Below, in pieces: positions 25,378 through 35,675 of a DNA stretch of 64,000 nt. Under the pieces are notes generated by a model. The model saw only the letters and a program-made list of their open reading frames with translations, was not told where the DNA came from and did not search any database. Position 1 is the stretch's first letter. Each line of letters begins with the position of its first letter. Position numbers and translations under genes: made by a program. Source of the DNA: Neurospora tetrasperma FGSC 2508 (Eukaryota > Ascomycota > Sordariomycetes > Sordariales > Sordariaceae). Where the stretch lies: NCBI RefSeq assembly GCF_000213175.1, contig NW_009799179.1, forward strand, positions 2,152,632 through 2,216,631, given 5' to 3'.

Positions 25378-26658
25378 CTATAGCTTTGCCTTGCTGGCAC
25401 TCACATCCGTCGCCCCCTGGCCCGCGCACAGCAACACGGCGCTGCCCAACTGCCTCCTCAAATCGACCTTTTCGACATCATGCGTGTCTTCCACCTCACC
25501 CCACTGCGTCGTCTGCCAGTCCACCTCCAAACTGACCGCCTTGGCTGCTTCCTCCACCCCCCACCTCTTTGTGTTCATCTCCTCCTCTTCAGCCGGAGTC
25601 TGAACAACGGCATTGCCCCCATCCCCACTCCACTCCACCACCAACCTCGCAGCCACCAACAAGCTCTTGCCCGCCAGCGTCGCCCTCTCCAGTGCCGCCA
25701 GCTCCCACGCCGACAAGCCCAACATCCACCCCTGCACCACCTCGCGCGTGCCCGGTTCCTGCTGGCGAGGCATGATGCTCGTTTCGTCGAGGACCGGCAC
25801 GATGGTCACGCCCGGCCAGACGCGCGTCGTCAAAAACGAGACGACGGAGCTGTACGCTTCCTCTTGCACTTCTCTGAGGGTATACCCGGCCTCGTTGCGC
25901 CCGTCTTCGGGGTGCTCGGGCGCGGGCGCCCAGCAGAGGAGGGAGTCGGTGTCGAGGTAGCGGAGCAAGACGGTTGCGATGGCGTTGCGGATGTCCGTCT
26001 TTCCCAGGCTGTCTTCGTCGGCGATGTCGAGTGCTCTGCAGACGAGAGAGGTGAGGGGGATGAGATGTTGCTTGGTCGCTTGTTGCGCAGACACGAGCTG
26101 GTCCCATTCGATGGCGAGCGCCGAAGCGAGCGAAGGTTTGGTCAAAGGTAGGCGGATGATGGATTTGGTGTCGGGCCGGCGGAGCGGGCGCGAGTCGAGG
26201 TGGATTTCGTTCATGTCGTTCTTGGTCGCGACGTGGACGGATTTCCAGAAACGCCGCTTGAGGAGTCCGATGCCGCCCGGCGCGGAGGAGGAGCCGGCGG
26301 TTGGGGGCAAGGTGGCGGCGCGCAGCATGGCGGCTTGCCGCTTGCGGCGGGAGATGCGGGACCAAGGGTCGGCGGCGGTGCCTTCTTTGATTTCGGGAAT
26401 GGCGCCGCTGTTGTGAGAGGGATGGGTGGAGGATGAGGTGCTGGAGGCGAACTCGGCGGCGGGCTTGGGTGGCTCGGGAGGGGGGCCGGTTCCGTAGACG
26501 GGTACAACCTTGGCTTGCTCGGGTGGGCTGGAGTGAATTACGCGGGCGCTATTGCGGTAGGCTAGGAGAGTTCGGGAGGAGGGGAGAATGGCGGCGCGCT
26601 GGCGGAGGAGAGGAGCGGCCAGACGCATCCGCATCGCGGCGGCGGCGGCGGGCGTCAT
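25378..26658 (-). CDS. atp12: ATP12, mitochondrial F1-ATPase assembly chaperone
   Basis: Assembly factor of the ATP12 family, 426 residues from the ATG at 26658. It works in the mitochondrial matrix, where by family it binds F1 alpha subunits until they join beta to form the F1 hexamer. The open frame extends upstream, but the ATG at 26658 starts a typical presequence (MTPAAAAAMRMRLAAPLLRQ, basic and Ala-rich, no acids), so I choose it. The ATP12 domain covers about residues 135-400, with RFWKSVHVATKNDMNEIHLD at its start and the family blocks LTSLVCRALDI, LLRYLDTDSLLCWAP and GWMLGLSAWELAALERAT. A low-complexity Pro/Ser linker lies at about residues 50-100. The gene has no introns. A (GGC)n run at about 26632-26655 encodes the Ala tract of the presequence. 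Confidence 0.93.
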   Translation of the reverse strand: MTPAAAAAMRMRLAAPLLRQRAAILPSSRTLLAYRNSARVIHSSPPEQAKVVPVYGTGPPPEPPKPAAEFASSTSSSTHPSHNSGAIPEIKEGTAADPWSRISRRKRQAAMLRAATLPPTAGSSSAPGGIGLLKRRFWKSVHVATKNDMNEIHLDSRPLRRPDTKSIIRLPLTKPSLASALAIEWDQLVSAQQATKQHLIPLTSLVCRALDIADEDSLGKTDIRNAIATVLLRYLDTDSLLCWAPAPEHPEDGRNEAGYTLREVQEEAYSSVVSFLTTRVWPGVTIVPVLDETSIMPRQQEPGTREVVQGWMLGLSAWELAALERATLAGKSLLVAARLVVEWSGDGGNAVVQTPAEEEEMNTKRWGVEEAAKAVSLEVDWQTTQWGEVEDTHDVEKVDLRRQLGSAVLLCAGQGATDVSASKAKL

Positions 26659-28125
26659 GGTGTTTTTAGGTGTTTCGGTCTGCTTAATTCGAGGTACTTG
26701 CGGGAGGAAGTGGGTGAGTAGAAGCTTCAGGTCGAGGAAAGCAGGACCTAGCCACTCGTCTGGGAATCGGGCAAGGGTTTGCTGAGCGGTGAATGTTGCC
26801 GTGGCCGAGGCTGCTGTCGTCGTCGTCGTCGGCGGTGGATGCTGCTGGGACGGAAGAAGATCGTCGGAAAGATTAAATTGGAGCTCCCGAACAGGACGCA
26901 GGCCGATCGCGAAGAATGGAACATTTTCGCCAAGACTTTGGCGCAAGTCACCTCAACCCGGCCGGGTCCCCGCCCCGTCCCGCACTGGACGTTTGTAAGC
27001 GCTGCGGATCCACTCCACTTCCCCTGCGCCGGTCCCCCACCGCCCACCGGAGCGATGCACGGTGTAAGGGTGGGGTCAGCCGTTCCGGTGGGCCATAATC
27101 TCCGATAAGCTTTGATGACATCACTGTCCTTATACATAGAGGTAGTCCTGGTCATTTATCGCGGTTCACAGATTTCAGTTCCAGTTCACAGTGTTAAGGG
27201 ATTCAGAGTTGTGAACGACAGTGTTGATGATGAAGATAGTCTATTGAGGGTCTTGATGGAAAGCAACCTAGGTACATTTTCATTGATCGAGTCTCCCATA
27301 GCTTCCGGTATCTCGTCAACCGACCCATTGGCGGCGGCAATGACTACAATCAGGGTCTGGAGATATATAAGCCTTGCGAATGTTCAAAGATGGCAACATC
27401 ATCGACCCTGATTCCCGTGTTGAGGGGCAGTTAGTAACCTCATCTCATGGACCACTGCCCTGATAGTTGCCCGGCCGCCTACCATTGACGCCGGGTCGAA
27501 ATCATAATTTGCTCTTCCCTCCTATCATTCAACACCCCCGAAAGGAACAGATAGTAAGCTAAGCAATTTGACGAAAATTTAATTGGCTAAAGTCACAGGT
27601 CAAGCCTACCAGTTTGATTCTCCACAACGGCACTTTCAGACGGGGGTGCCCGATTCCGCCGGTCGGACTGTCAATAGCCCCTCTCCTTTCTCCTCCTCCC
27701 CTCCCTCCCCTCGCCGTTCCGCTCTGGACTAAGGAACATGTATACGCCAAGACAACGGCGATGCGACGCAACTACGGTACGATAATCGGCGAATGGTAAA
27801 TTACCGAGAAGGTGGCTGTGCGGGTAATGGGGATTATGCGAGAGCATTGTTCCATTGTTCTTTTGGCTGTTCTTTTCTCTTTTTGCGACGAATATCTCTA
27901 TGTTTGTGACGGTATCCCTCTCATTTCCTTCGCAGCTTTTGAAAGAATCGGGTAGTGATACGAAATCGATGAATGTACGTTATCTTGCAGACTCACAGTC
28001 ACGAGATAATAAATTGACCTCCAAAGACGTCCCTGACACTGCATCTTAGATCGACTAGTAAGCCACAAGCCAGGCCATTGCGGGCATGAAGGCTACCTTT
28101 GCAAGCCTTGAAATAGGACAGTGCT
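26659..28125. other. Intergenic region, ATP12 promoter side
   Basis: The first 300 bases are the 5' flank of ATP12, with a GTCGTC run at about 26816-26831. The rest has no supported gene. A 99-codon plus-strand frame at 27112 has mixed codon use and no recognised motif. Confidence 0.55.
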
Positions 28126-28674
28126 TCACATGGTCTGCATCGTCGTTTGGATAGCACTGCCGGTCTTTGAAATTCCGGAGGGTTGCGGGCTTTCGCTCGT
28201 GTTGCTGACGGGAGTCAACAATGCGGTTTCTTCGTCTTGTGTGGATGTCTTCTGAGTTTTACGGCGAGCAGCCTTTGGACCATGCTCGACTTCTCCTGTT
28301 CCGAGTTCCTCAGAGCCACGCTTGCGAGCGGTCGGTCGGGCATTTTTTTGAAGAGCGGGGGCTGAAAGATGTGGGAACAGGAGCGTTGAAGGTGCCAATC
28401 CTTGCCCCACTAACAATGGCGAGGGTGAGGAACCCTCGGTGTGGTTACTCTTCGATCGTAGGGGTGAGCTGGTAGAGGGCGCTAGCAGAGAAGCCGATTG
28501 CGTCCTGATTGGAGTGTGAGGGCATTCCATGTCCTCGTCGTTAAACCACGACGGCGGCGGACTAAGCGGTGACATAGGCGGCGAGCATGGCGACACATCT
28601 GGTGATCCGGAAGGAACATGGCGGATATTTGCAGCCTTTTTGCGCTGGTTGATCGGTGTGAATTTCGTCGCCAT
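28126..28674 (-). CDS. Small Ser/Pro-rich hypothetical protein
   Basis: An open frame of 182 residues from the ATG at 28674 (MATKFTPINQRKKAANIR). The frame extends 80 codons further upstream, but that part is low-complexity and lacks coding codon bias, so I prefer this start. I do not recognise the family. The sequence is disordered and rich in SP/PP pairs (SPCSPPMSPLSPPPSWFNDE). It has a basic patch (KAARRKTQKT) that could be a nuclear signal, and no membrane segment. Codon use is reasonably C/G-ending, which supports a real gene. It may have introns or an extra exon that I cannot see. Confidence 0.5.
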   Translation of the reverse strand: MATKFTPINQRKKAANIRHVPSGSPDVSPCSPPMSPLSPPPSWFNDEDMECPHTPIRTQSASLLAPSTSSPLRSKSNHTEGSSPSPLLVGQGLAPSTLLFPHLSAPALQKNARPTARKRGSEELGTGEVEHGPKAARRKTQKTSTQDEETALLTPVSNTSESPQPSGISKTGSAIQTTMQTM

Positions 28675-30473
28675 TTTGCTCTCGCGATGCAGTTGCTCTA
28701 TTGGGAAAGATGAAAAGATGAGAATTTGGTGTTGCCAGACTGTTGGCCTGTTTTTACTCCTCATATTCTCGCCAGTTTGGCAGGGAGCTTTCTTTATTTT
28801 CAGGGACTGAGTTGATTCTTTCTTCTTCTGTAATGGGATTTTTCTGGAGATTAGTTGCTTCTGACTGTCTGAAAGGGAAGAAAAGAAGTCAGGGAGACAT
28901 CGCTGCGTGCTCACTCCTTCCCAATGCGATGGGTCACGGTAGAAGGATTATTATTGCAAGGAAAGAGCACACTGCTGAAATGGTCTGGAGGGCAAGTCAA
29001 AAGGGTGCCAGCGTAAGTTGCCCTGACAGATCGATGCATAGCTCGCTCTCACCGATGCACTTGTTCGTCATCATCAGTACTTACCTACCTACAAATACAC
29101 ATTGAAACCATGGAGCTTTGCTTCGAGCATACGACATAGTGGTTGATGAGTCCTGCTTGACATATTAGAAGTACCGGGATTTTAGTCCTGATGACGACTA
29201 TCACGTAATTCGTCGTCCTCAACCGAACGTGCCAACAGCGGTGCTTTCCCCGAGACCATGTTGCCAACCAAACTGAAGCATGTAGGTGATGTTGAAGTGC
29301 GGCCCGTGGTTATCAACGCCGAAATCAAATGTCAGCTTACAATTTGAAGCGTGGTTGCACAGCGTTTGGCGTTGGACGGCAATAGTCCGAAGATGGCGCT
29401 CGAATCCATACTTCACGCGCGGTCACCATCTTGGCACATAACAGATGTTCCATAGACAAAAACATAACATTTGTTGAGGTGGCCGTCAATCATGACAATT
29501 GGTACGCCGATGGTGGTCCGATTCGACATCTCGAGAGGAAATTAAATGCCCAAACAACACGGAGGCTTTGTACAGGATTTCATATCGACGTGTCGGCGCC
29601 TGGTGCGACCAGTGGAGTTGTGTTGCATCAATTCCGGTATTCCGCTTGATACAGCGGAATGTTGAGATGAACGGCTGCACTTGATACTCGCACAACGACG
29701 AACTGTGTGGGTCATTGGCCCTAACACAGTTCCGCAAAATGGATGCCGAGTGGGGTGGTCGGCGATGCGGTGACGGTTTCGGCCGTCTCTCGGTCCCTCC
29801 GCTTACTCTTTACCAGTCAATGAAAAGAGACAGGGCAAAGACTAAAAAGACGAGTATAGTGAGGGCATCGTGAGATTGCAAATCCCAAGTAGTAGAGGTA
29901 GTGTCGTTGATACCGGAAATGGTGTACCGCGGTATACCTAGGTAATGTACATGGACGAAATAGGAAGAAGAGTGGGTCTGCTTTCCCCAGATCGAAACTC
30001 TGATAGCCGAGGCCCGATTTGGGGGAAACCGTTACCTACGAACCTGCTGATGTGGGGAAGTGGGGATACGTTAACGGCACCTAGAAGCGGAAAGCTCAGT
30101 GCGGAATTGTGGTCACTTTTTCGTCTCCTTGCATCATGTACACTACAAGCCGTGGATCATGGCCGGGACCTCCAACCGCGGCCAAGACTCGGACAGATGG
30201 CGGAAACAACTCGGTGGTGACGGGACTGATGGAGATGGAGGTGGAGGGCGACTGAATGGGAAATGGGCGCGGAAAAGGCGCGCAATTTGATGGATTCCTT
30301 TTTCCCCTCCTGTGCCCTTTCTCTTCTTTTCTTTTACCAATCTCCCGTCCCTCATTCATCAGTCTCCATCTCTGTCCGCCCTCCCAGGTCACCCTTGACA
30401 AACAGCCGCAGGACTGAACTTCCGTCCGAGTCCCTTTTCTCCGCCATATTCTACTACTCACCAACACTTCAGA
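28675..30473. other. Intergenic region, upstream of the acyl-CoA ligase
   Basis: No gene is supported. A TACCTACC motif lies near 29083 and a perfect 7-bp stem hairpin (ATTCCGC/GCGGAAT) at about 29638-29659. The last 180 bases before the ligase start are pyrimidine-rich, as expected of a leader. A 72-codon plus-strand frame at 29431 is unconvincing. Confidence 0.55.
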
Positions 30474-32352
30474 ATGGTCTTCTATCCTCCGCCTTGGGTG
30501 CCTAAGCTCCCCTTCGGTACGTTAAGTTCCAGCCCGGCCATCCATGACCGGCTACTTGTCGTCTCTAGCCGTGCCTCCACTAACGACAACCAGACCCTCC
30601 CGATTCAGTCACCATTGGTGAGTTTATGAAGAATGAAGTCTACGGCCGCCGCCCCATCGACAAGAGCAAGAACCCTTGGACATGTGGTCTTACCGGCAAG
30701 ACATATACCGTGAAGCAGGCCTTTGAAAGGACAGAGCTCCTTGCAAAAGCCCTCCACAAGTTGATGGGATGGGAGCCCAACGCCGACTTGCCTTGGGATA
30801 AGGTCATCTGCGTCTTTTCTTACAACACCATCGACTACATTTCCGTCCTTCACTCGGTCCATCGCTTGTCTGGCATCGCAACTCCTGCCAACGTCGCATA
30901 TAACGCTAGTGAACTCGAGCACCAACTTCGCTCTTCTGGCGCAAAGTGCCTGTTCACATGTCTGCCCGTCCTGGAGACCGCCCTCCAGGCCGCCAAGGCC
31001 GTGGGCATCCCTGAAGACAGGATCTTCCTGATGGAGCTGCCTCACCATTCCAAGAAGCTTCCCTACAAGACCGTCGACGACCTCGTTGAGCTCGGCCGCT
31101 CCGTACCCGACCTCGAGCCGCTCCAATGGACCAAGGGTCAAGGCGCGCGCCAAGTCGCATTCCTCTGCTTCTCGAGCGGCACCTCTGGTCTTCCCAAGGC
31201 CGTCATGGTTTCGCACAGGAACGTGATTGCCAACACGATGCAAATCAGCTTATTCGAAGATTACGGTCGCAAGAAGAAGGGTGTCAAAACACAAGTCGAG
31301 CTCGGATTGCTACCCTTCAGCCATATCTACGGCCTTGTCGTGGTCGCTCACTGTGCCCCATGGCGCGGCGACGAGGTCATCGTTCTACCCAAGTTTGAGT
31401 TTAACGAGTTCCTTCAGGCCATTGAAAGATTCAAGATCAACTACCTCCCGCTGGTACCCCCCATCATCGTTCGTATGTTGAGCAGCAGGGATACTGTCAA
31501 GAAATTCGACTTGAGCAGTGTCCGCCATGTCTTTACGGGTGCCGCCCCTCTCGGATCGGAAACACAGGACGAGTTGCGCAAGCTACTCCCCAAATGGAAG
31601 GTTGGCCAAGGTTATGGCTTGACGGAAACGGCAACTGTCGTTAGCGCAACAAGTGAGCATGATATTGTGCAGGGCACATCAGGCTCTCTGGTCCCTGGAG
31701 CCAAGGTCAAGCTCATCGACCAGGATGGAAGGGAGGTTACAGAGTACGGAAAGCCTGGTGAACTTCTCGTCCAGTCGCCATCCGTTACTCTTGGATATCT
31801 CAACAACGAGCGTGCCACCAGCGAAACTTATGTCTTTGACGAAGATGGAAGGTGGATGCGAACGGGAGATGAGGTCATCGTGACCAAGTCGCCGGCGGGA
31901 TACGAACATATCACTGTCGTTGACCGTCTGAAGGAGCTGATCAAGGTCAAGGTACGTACAGTAAATTCCACCGCACTGCCAAATTGTGGGGCCCAAGTAC
32001 TGACATATGATGCTTTCAGGGACACCAAGTTGCGCCCGCCGAGCTAGAAGCCCATCTCCTCTCTCACCCCGCCGTAGATGACTGCGCTGTCATTGCTGTG
32101 CACGACGATCGCGACGGAGAAGTGCCAAAGGCCTTTGTTGTGACACCCGCTTCCATGTCTTCCCGCCCTGACGCGGAGATCGCGGCTGAGATTATCAAGC
32201 ATGTGCAGGAGCACAAGGCCCACTACAAGTGGCTCAAGGGAGGTGTCGAGTTCATTGATGCGATTCCCAAGAGCCCAAGTGGAAAGATCTTGAGGCGCTT
32301 GTTGAGGGATAAGGATAGGGAGGCTAGACGGGCTCAAGGCGCTAAACTCTGA
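30474..32352 (+). CDS. 4-coumarate--CoA ligase-like peroxisomal acyl-CoA synthetase
   Basis: An adenylate-forming enzyme (ANL superfamily) of 577 residues that activates a carboxylic acid to its CoA thioester through an acyl-AMP. Exons are 30474-30516, 30594-31951 and 32020-32352. The introns are 77 and 68 bp, both with GTACGT donors, and the joins read KLPF-DPPDSV and IKVK-GHQVAP. Motifs are the P-loop SSGTSGLPKAVMVSHRN (about residues 200-220), GYGLTETATV (about 353), TGDEV (about 437) and the catalytic-Lys motif SPSGKILRRLLRD (about 550). The protein ends in AKL, an acceptable PTS1, so a peroxisomal site is likely. The 4CL-like clade in fungi includes phenylacetyl-, coumaroyl- and medium-chain acyl-CoA ligases, and the substrate cannot be told from sequence alone. 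An uncorrected frame would run past exon 2 and lose the C-terminal domain. Confidence 0.92.
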
Positions 32353-33030
32353 GCGAGGAAGTAGTAGTAGAAATAATTTGAAGAAAGCGTTGTTGGGAAT
32401 ATCGTGTCGTTGGATACCTTTGAGATGCTTGATATAGGGAAGAAAATGGGTCGCGTTAAGATATCCAAGCAGTTGGCATGAATGATGATACCATGAAAAA
32501 TCAGAGTTGTGGACAAAGTGACTGATCTTCTGCTTCTGTGACAAATCCATTTGCATTCAGGCTTATCGGGTATCGGCATCTCTTGAAGGTATTGGGCCTT
32601 GGTTAAGTAGTGGGACTCAAAACCGGTTACTATTAGTAACATTTAGATAAGCTATTGCTCTCTTTCAAGGCTTAAAAGCCATTGTACGAGTTTTGTGTAG
32701 GTCGAGGTGTTGATGGAGTTGGCACTGCTCATGCATGTTCAGACTCCAGCCAAAAGTTATGTCGTCATAGGCTGCACTGTCCCGCAAGAACAACATGATC
32801 CTACAAGATAATAGCCATGATTTTCATAGGCAAGGAATATCGGGAAAAATAAACAATGCAACATCCCTATAAAACATATCTCGTCCATCGATCGGTCTCT
32901 TCTAGAGGTCTTGGCTACCTCTCCCTTTTCGGAACACGGCATTGACTTTTCACTACCAAACTGGTCTACATAGTGTATACACCAACCTCCTTAACCACTT
33001 CCCTAGACCCACATTTCACTCATACCCATA
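32353..33030. other. Intergenic region, glutamate decarboxylase promoter
   Basis: This 3' flank of the ligase and 5' flank of the decarboxylase is AT-rich, with no gene or repeat recognised. Confidence 0.6.
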
Positions 33031-34910
33031 ATGTCACTAAGCCGTCACGTAAGTTTGAGCTTCAACAACTCAAAGTCATTGCAAATTGTTAACTTGCACA
33101 AACTCTACAGGTTGATCCCGAGGAGATCATCCATCACCTCAAGGACATCAGGCTCCAAGAAAAGGGCAGTGGAAGCCAGAGGCAGAATCACCTTACACCC
33201 TACAACAGCTCCTACGCCAGCCAAGAAGACATCCCCAAGTACAAGATTCCCGAGAATGGCACTCCAGGAGACACCGTCTACGCCATGCTCAGGGACGAGC
33301 TGGACCTAGACGGCAGGCCAAATCTCAACATGGCCAGCTTCGTCAACACTTATATTGAGAAAGACGCCCAGAAGCTCTTTGTCGAGAACCTAGGCAAGAA
33401 CCTCTCCGACAATGACGAATATCCCGCCATGATCTCCTTCAGCGACCGCTGCGTCAGCATCCTCGCTCATCTCTGGGGTGTCCAAAAGGGCGAAAAAGCC
33501 ATTGGCACCGCCACCGTCGGCTCCTCGGAAGCCGTTCACCTCGGCGGCTTAGCCATGAAGCGTCGATGGCAGGAGAAGCGCCGGGCCGAGGGCAAAGACG
33601 CCTACAAGCCCAACATCATCATGGGCGCCAACGCGCAAGTCGCTCTGGAAAAGTTCGCCCGCTACTTCGACGTCGAGGCCCGTATCCTGCCCGTCTCGGC
33701 CAAGAGTAACTACTGCCTGGACCCAGCTTTGGTAAAGGAGAACCTAGACGAGAACACCATCGGCGTCTTTGTCATCCTCGGCAGCACTTACACAGGCCAC
33801 TACGAGCCCGTCGAAGAAATCCACAAGATCCTCGATGACTTTGAATCGCAAACGGGCATCGACATCCCCATCCACGTCGATGCCGCCAGCGGGGGGTTCG
33901 TCGCCCCCTTTACCTACGCCAAGACAGGCGGACAGAAATGGAACTTTGAGCTTCCCCGCGTCAAGTCCATCAACGTCTCGGGTCACAAGTACGGCCTGGT
34001 CACGCCCGGTGTAGGGTGGATCGTGTGGAGGGACGAGTCCTTTTTGCCCAAGCATTTGATTTTCGAGCTGCACTACTTGGGGGGAACCGAGTACAGCTAC
34101 ACGCTCAACTTCTCGCGCCCCGGTGCGCAGGTCATTGTGCAGTATTACAATCTCATCCACCTCGGGTTTCAGGGGTATCGCGCCGTGGTGGAGAACTGTC
34201 TCTCCAATGCGCGCTTGTTGTCCAAAGCGCTGGAGGCGACAGGGTGGTATACCTGCGTTAGCGATATTCATCGGCCGCCGCAGAAGCAAGCAGGTTCTGT
34301 AAAGCCTGGGTCGAGCGGTTATGAGGGGAAGAACGATGATCAGAGCTGCTCCGAGAGGAGCCAGAATGATGACCAGAAGGCCGAAAGTGAAGAGTCCAAG
34401 ACCCATGCCTCTTCTTCTTCTTCGTTGTCGTCAAAAGACACCCCCGCGGACGAAAACCGCGAAGAAGAAACCTCCGCCGACTACACCCCCGGCCTCCCCG
34501 TCGTCTCGTTCCGCTTCACCGACGAGTTCCAGCAGGAGTACCCGCACGTAAAGCAAGAAACCGTGTCCCTTTTGATGCGCGCCCGGCAGTGGATCATTCC
34601 CAACTACGCTCTGCCGCCCAACGAGGACCAGACGGAGATTTTGAGGGTGGTGATTCGCGAGTCGTTTTCGTTTGATCTGATCGATAGACTTGTTACGGAC
34701 TTGGTGAGGGTTACGGAGACGCTGATGGAGAACGATGAGGTTGATTTGAGCTTGTTGCAGCAGCATCAGGGGGGACGGAGGAGGCCAGTTACGAAGGACG
34801 ATAAGAGAACACAGAAGGAGGAGAGGGAGAGGGAGGAGAGAAAGGGGGAGGAAAGGGGGGAGGAGAAGGGGAAGAGGATGGGAGAGGGAATTCATAGAAG
34901 TGTTTGTTAA
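33031..34910 (+). CDS. gad: Glutamate decarboxylase
   Basis: A PLP-dependent enzyme that converts L-glutamate to GABA and CO2 in the cytosol, the first step of the GABA shunt. It is 605 residues long. Exon 1 is only 18 bases (33031-33048, MSLSRH). A 62-bp intron (GTAAGT to ACAG) leads to exon 2, 33111-34910, which begins VDPEEIIHHL. Group II decarboxylase landmarks are VGSSEAVHLGG, HVDAASGGFVAPF and the PLP lysine Lys299 in SGHKYGLVTPG. Two parts are unusual. Residues about 395-463 form a Ser/Glu/Asp-rich insertion inside the C-terminal domain, and the last about 40 residues are an Arg/Glu-rich tail. No intron signals bracket the insertion, so I read it as coding. In Neurospora this activity is known from conidia and germination. 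Confidence 0.93.
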
Positions 34911-35675
34911 AGCTGGATCTGAAGTAGGCGAGGCAACAAAGACAGACTCTGTCGTAATGGTTGATGCAACGGGAAGGTTTGAGATAGAGCGCCATGTTGA
35001 TAGTCAGGCTTGGTTTAATGATATTCAAGCAAGTCCCAACAAGAACCCTAGAAGAAAAAAAAAAAAAAAAATTCCCGACGACTGGTTCGAAGGCACCACC
35101 TCTCCCGACCCTGCGAAAAAGAGCAAAAAACAACAACCGCTCGTTCAGAGCAATGGTGAACCGTATGAATGTCTCGTTCTGTCGACTGGAGCGTTCCCAG
35201 ATACCATATAGGTAGACCGGCTACTAGAATGTGAAGACCCCTTTTCGTATCTTAGCACACCGTTCCCGATCCGGACAGGCAATAGGCTTTTTTTTTTTTT
35301 TTTTAAGTTTTTGAGACTCAATCGGTAGACCACTGTGCCATCTGACCAAGCGGTTGTTGTTGGAAGGAGGAACCAACCAGGTCCCTTATATGGTCATTAG
35401 GGTGGGGGGTGATATCGGATGAAGGAGTGATAGGGAAGGCACGGCGGATGCGGTAGGTGCGGCAGGTGCGGCCGGCAGCCGGACTCTGGAGTTCGAATGT
35501 CCAGACGAAGAAGCGGCGATGGACTGTACCTACCTCACATACTTTAGTGGACAACTGAATTCCATCGTCCTCCTCCATCATCGTCGTCGAGTTCCCTACC
35601 TCAGAATGTTTACCACCCCTCCTCTGATCCCAACCTAAACGAATCCTCAAGCACCTAAAAATTCGAACGCCCACG
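34911..35675. other. Intergenic region with tRNA-like fragment
   Basis: No protein gene is supported. It contains an A17 run near 35055-35071, a T17 run at 35288-35304, and a tRNA-Leu-like 5' fragment listed separately. Confidence 0.55.
35305..35347 (-). other. tRNA-Leu-like 5' fragment beside poly(A)
   Basis: Read on the minus strand, 35347 to 35305 begins GGTCAGATGGCACAGTGGTC. It carries a full match to the Pol III A-box (TGGCACAGTGG) at the expected place after a 7-base acceptor-like start. It continues into an anticodon-loop-like TCTCAAAAAC, which resembles tRNA-Leu(CAA). It then runs into 17 A residues (the T run at 35288-35304 on the plus strand). No variable arm, B-box or 3' acceptor half follows. 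I read it as a truncated tRNA-derived sequence, possibly a retrotransposed 5' half or short SINE, not a working tRNA. Chance resemblance cannot be excluded. Confidence 0.35.

Noticed and set aside
25589-26365. Minus-strand frame of 258 codons rich in Arg, His and Pro
   Set aside because: It is a shifted-frame shadow of ATP12 with low-complexity composition.
29431-29649. Plus-strand frame of 72 codons
   Set aside because: It is short, has mixed codon use and no leader or homolog that I recognise.
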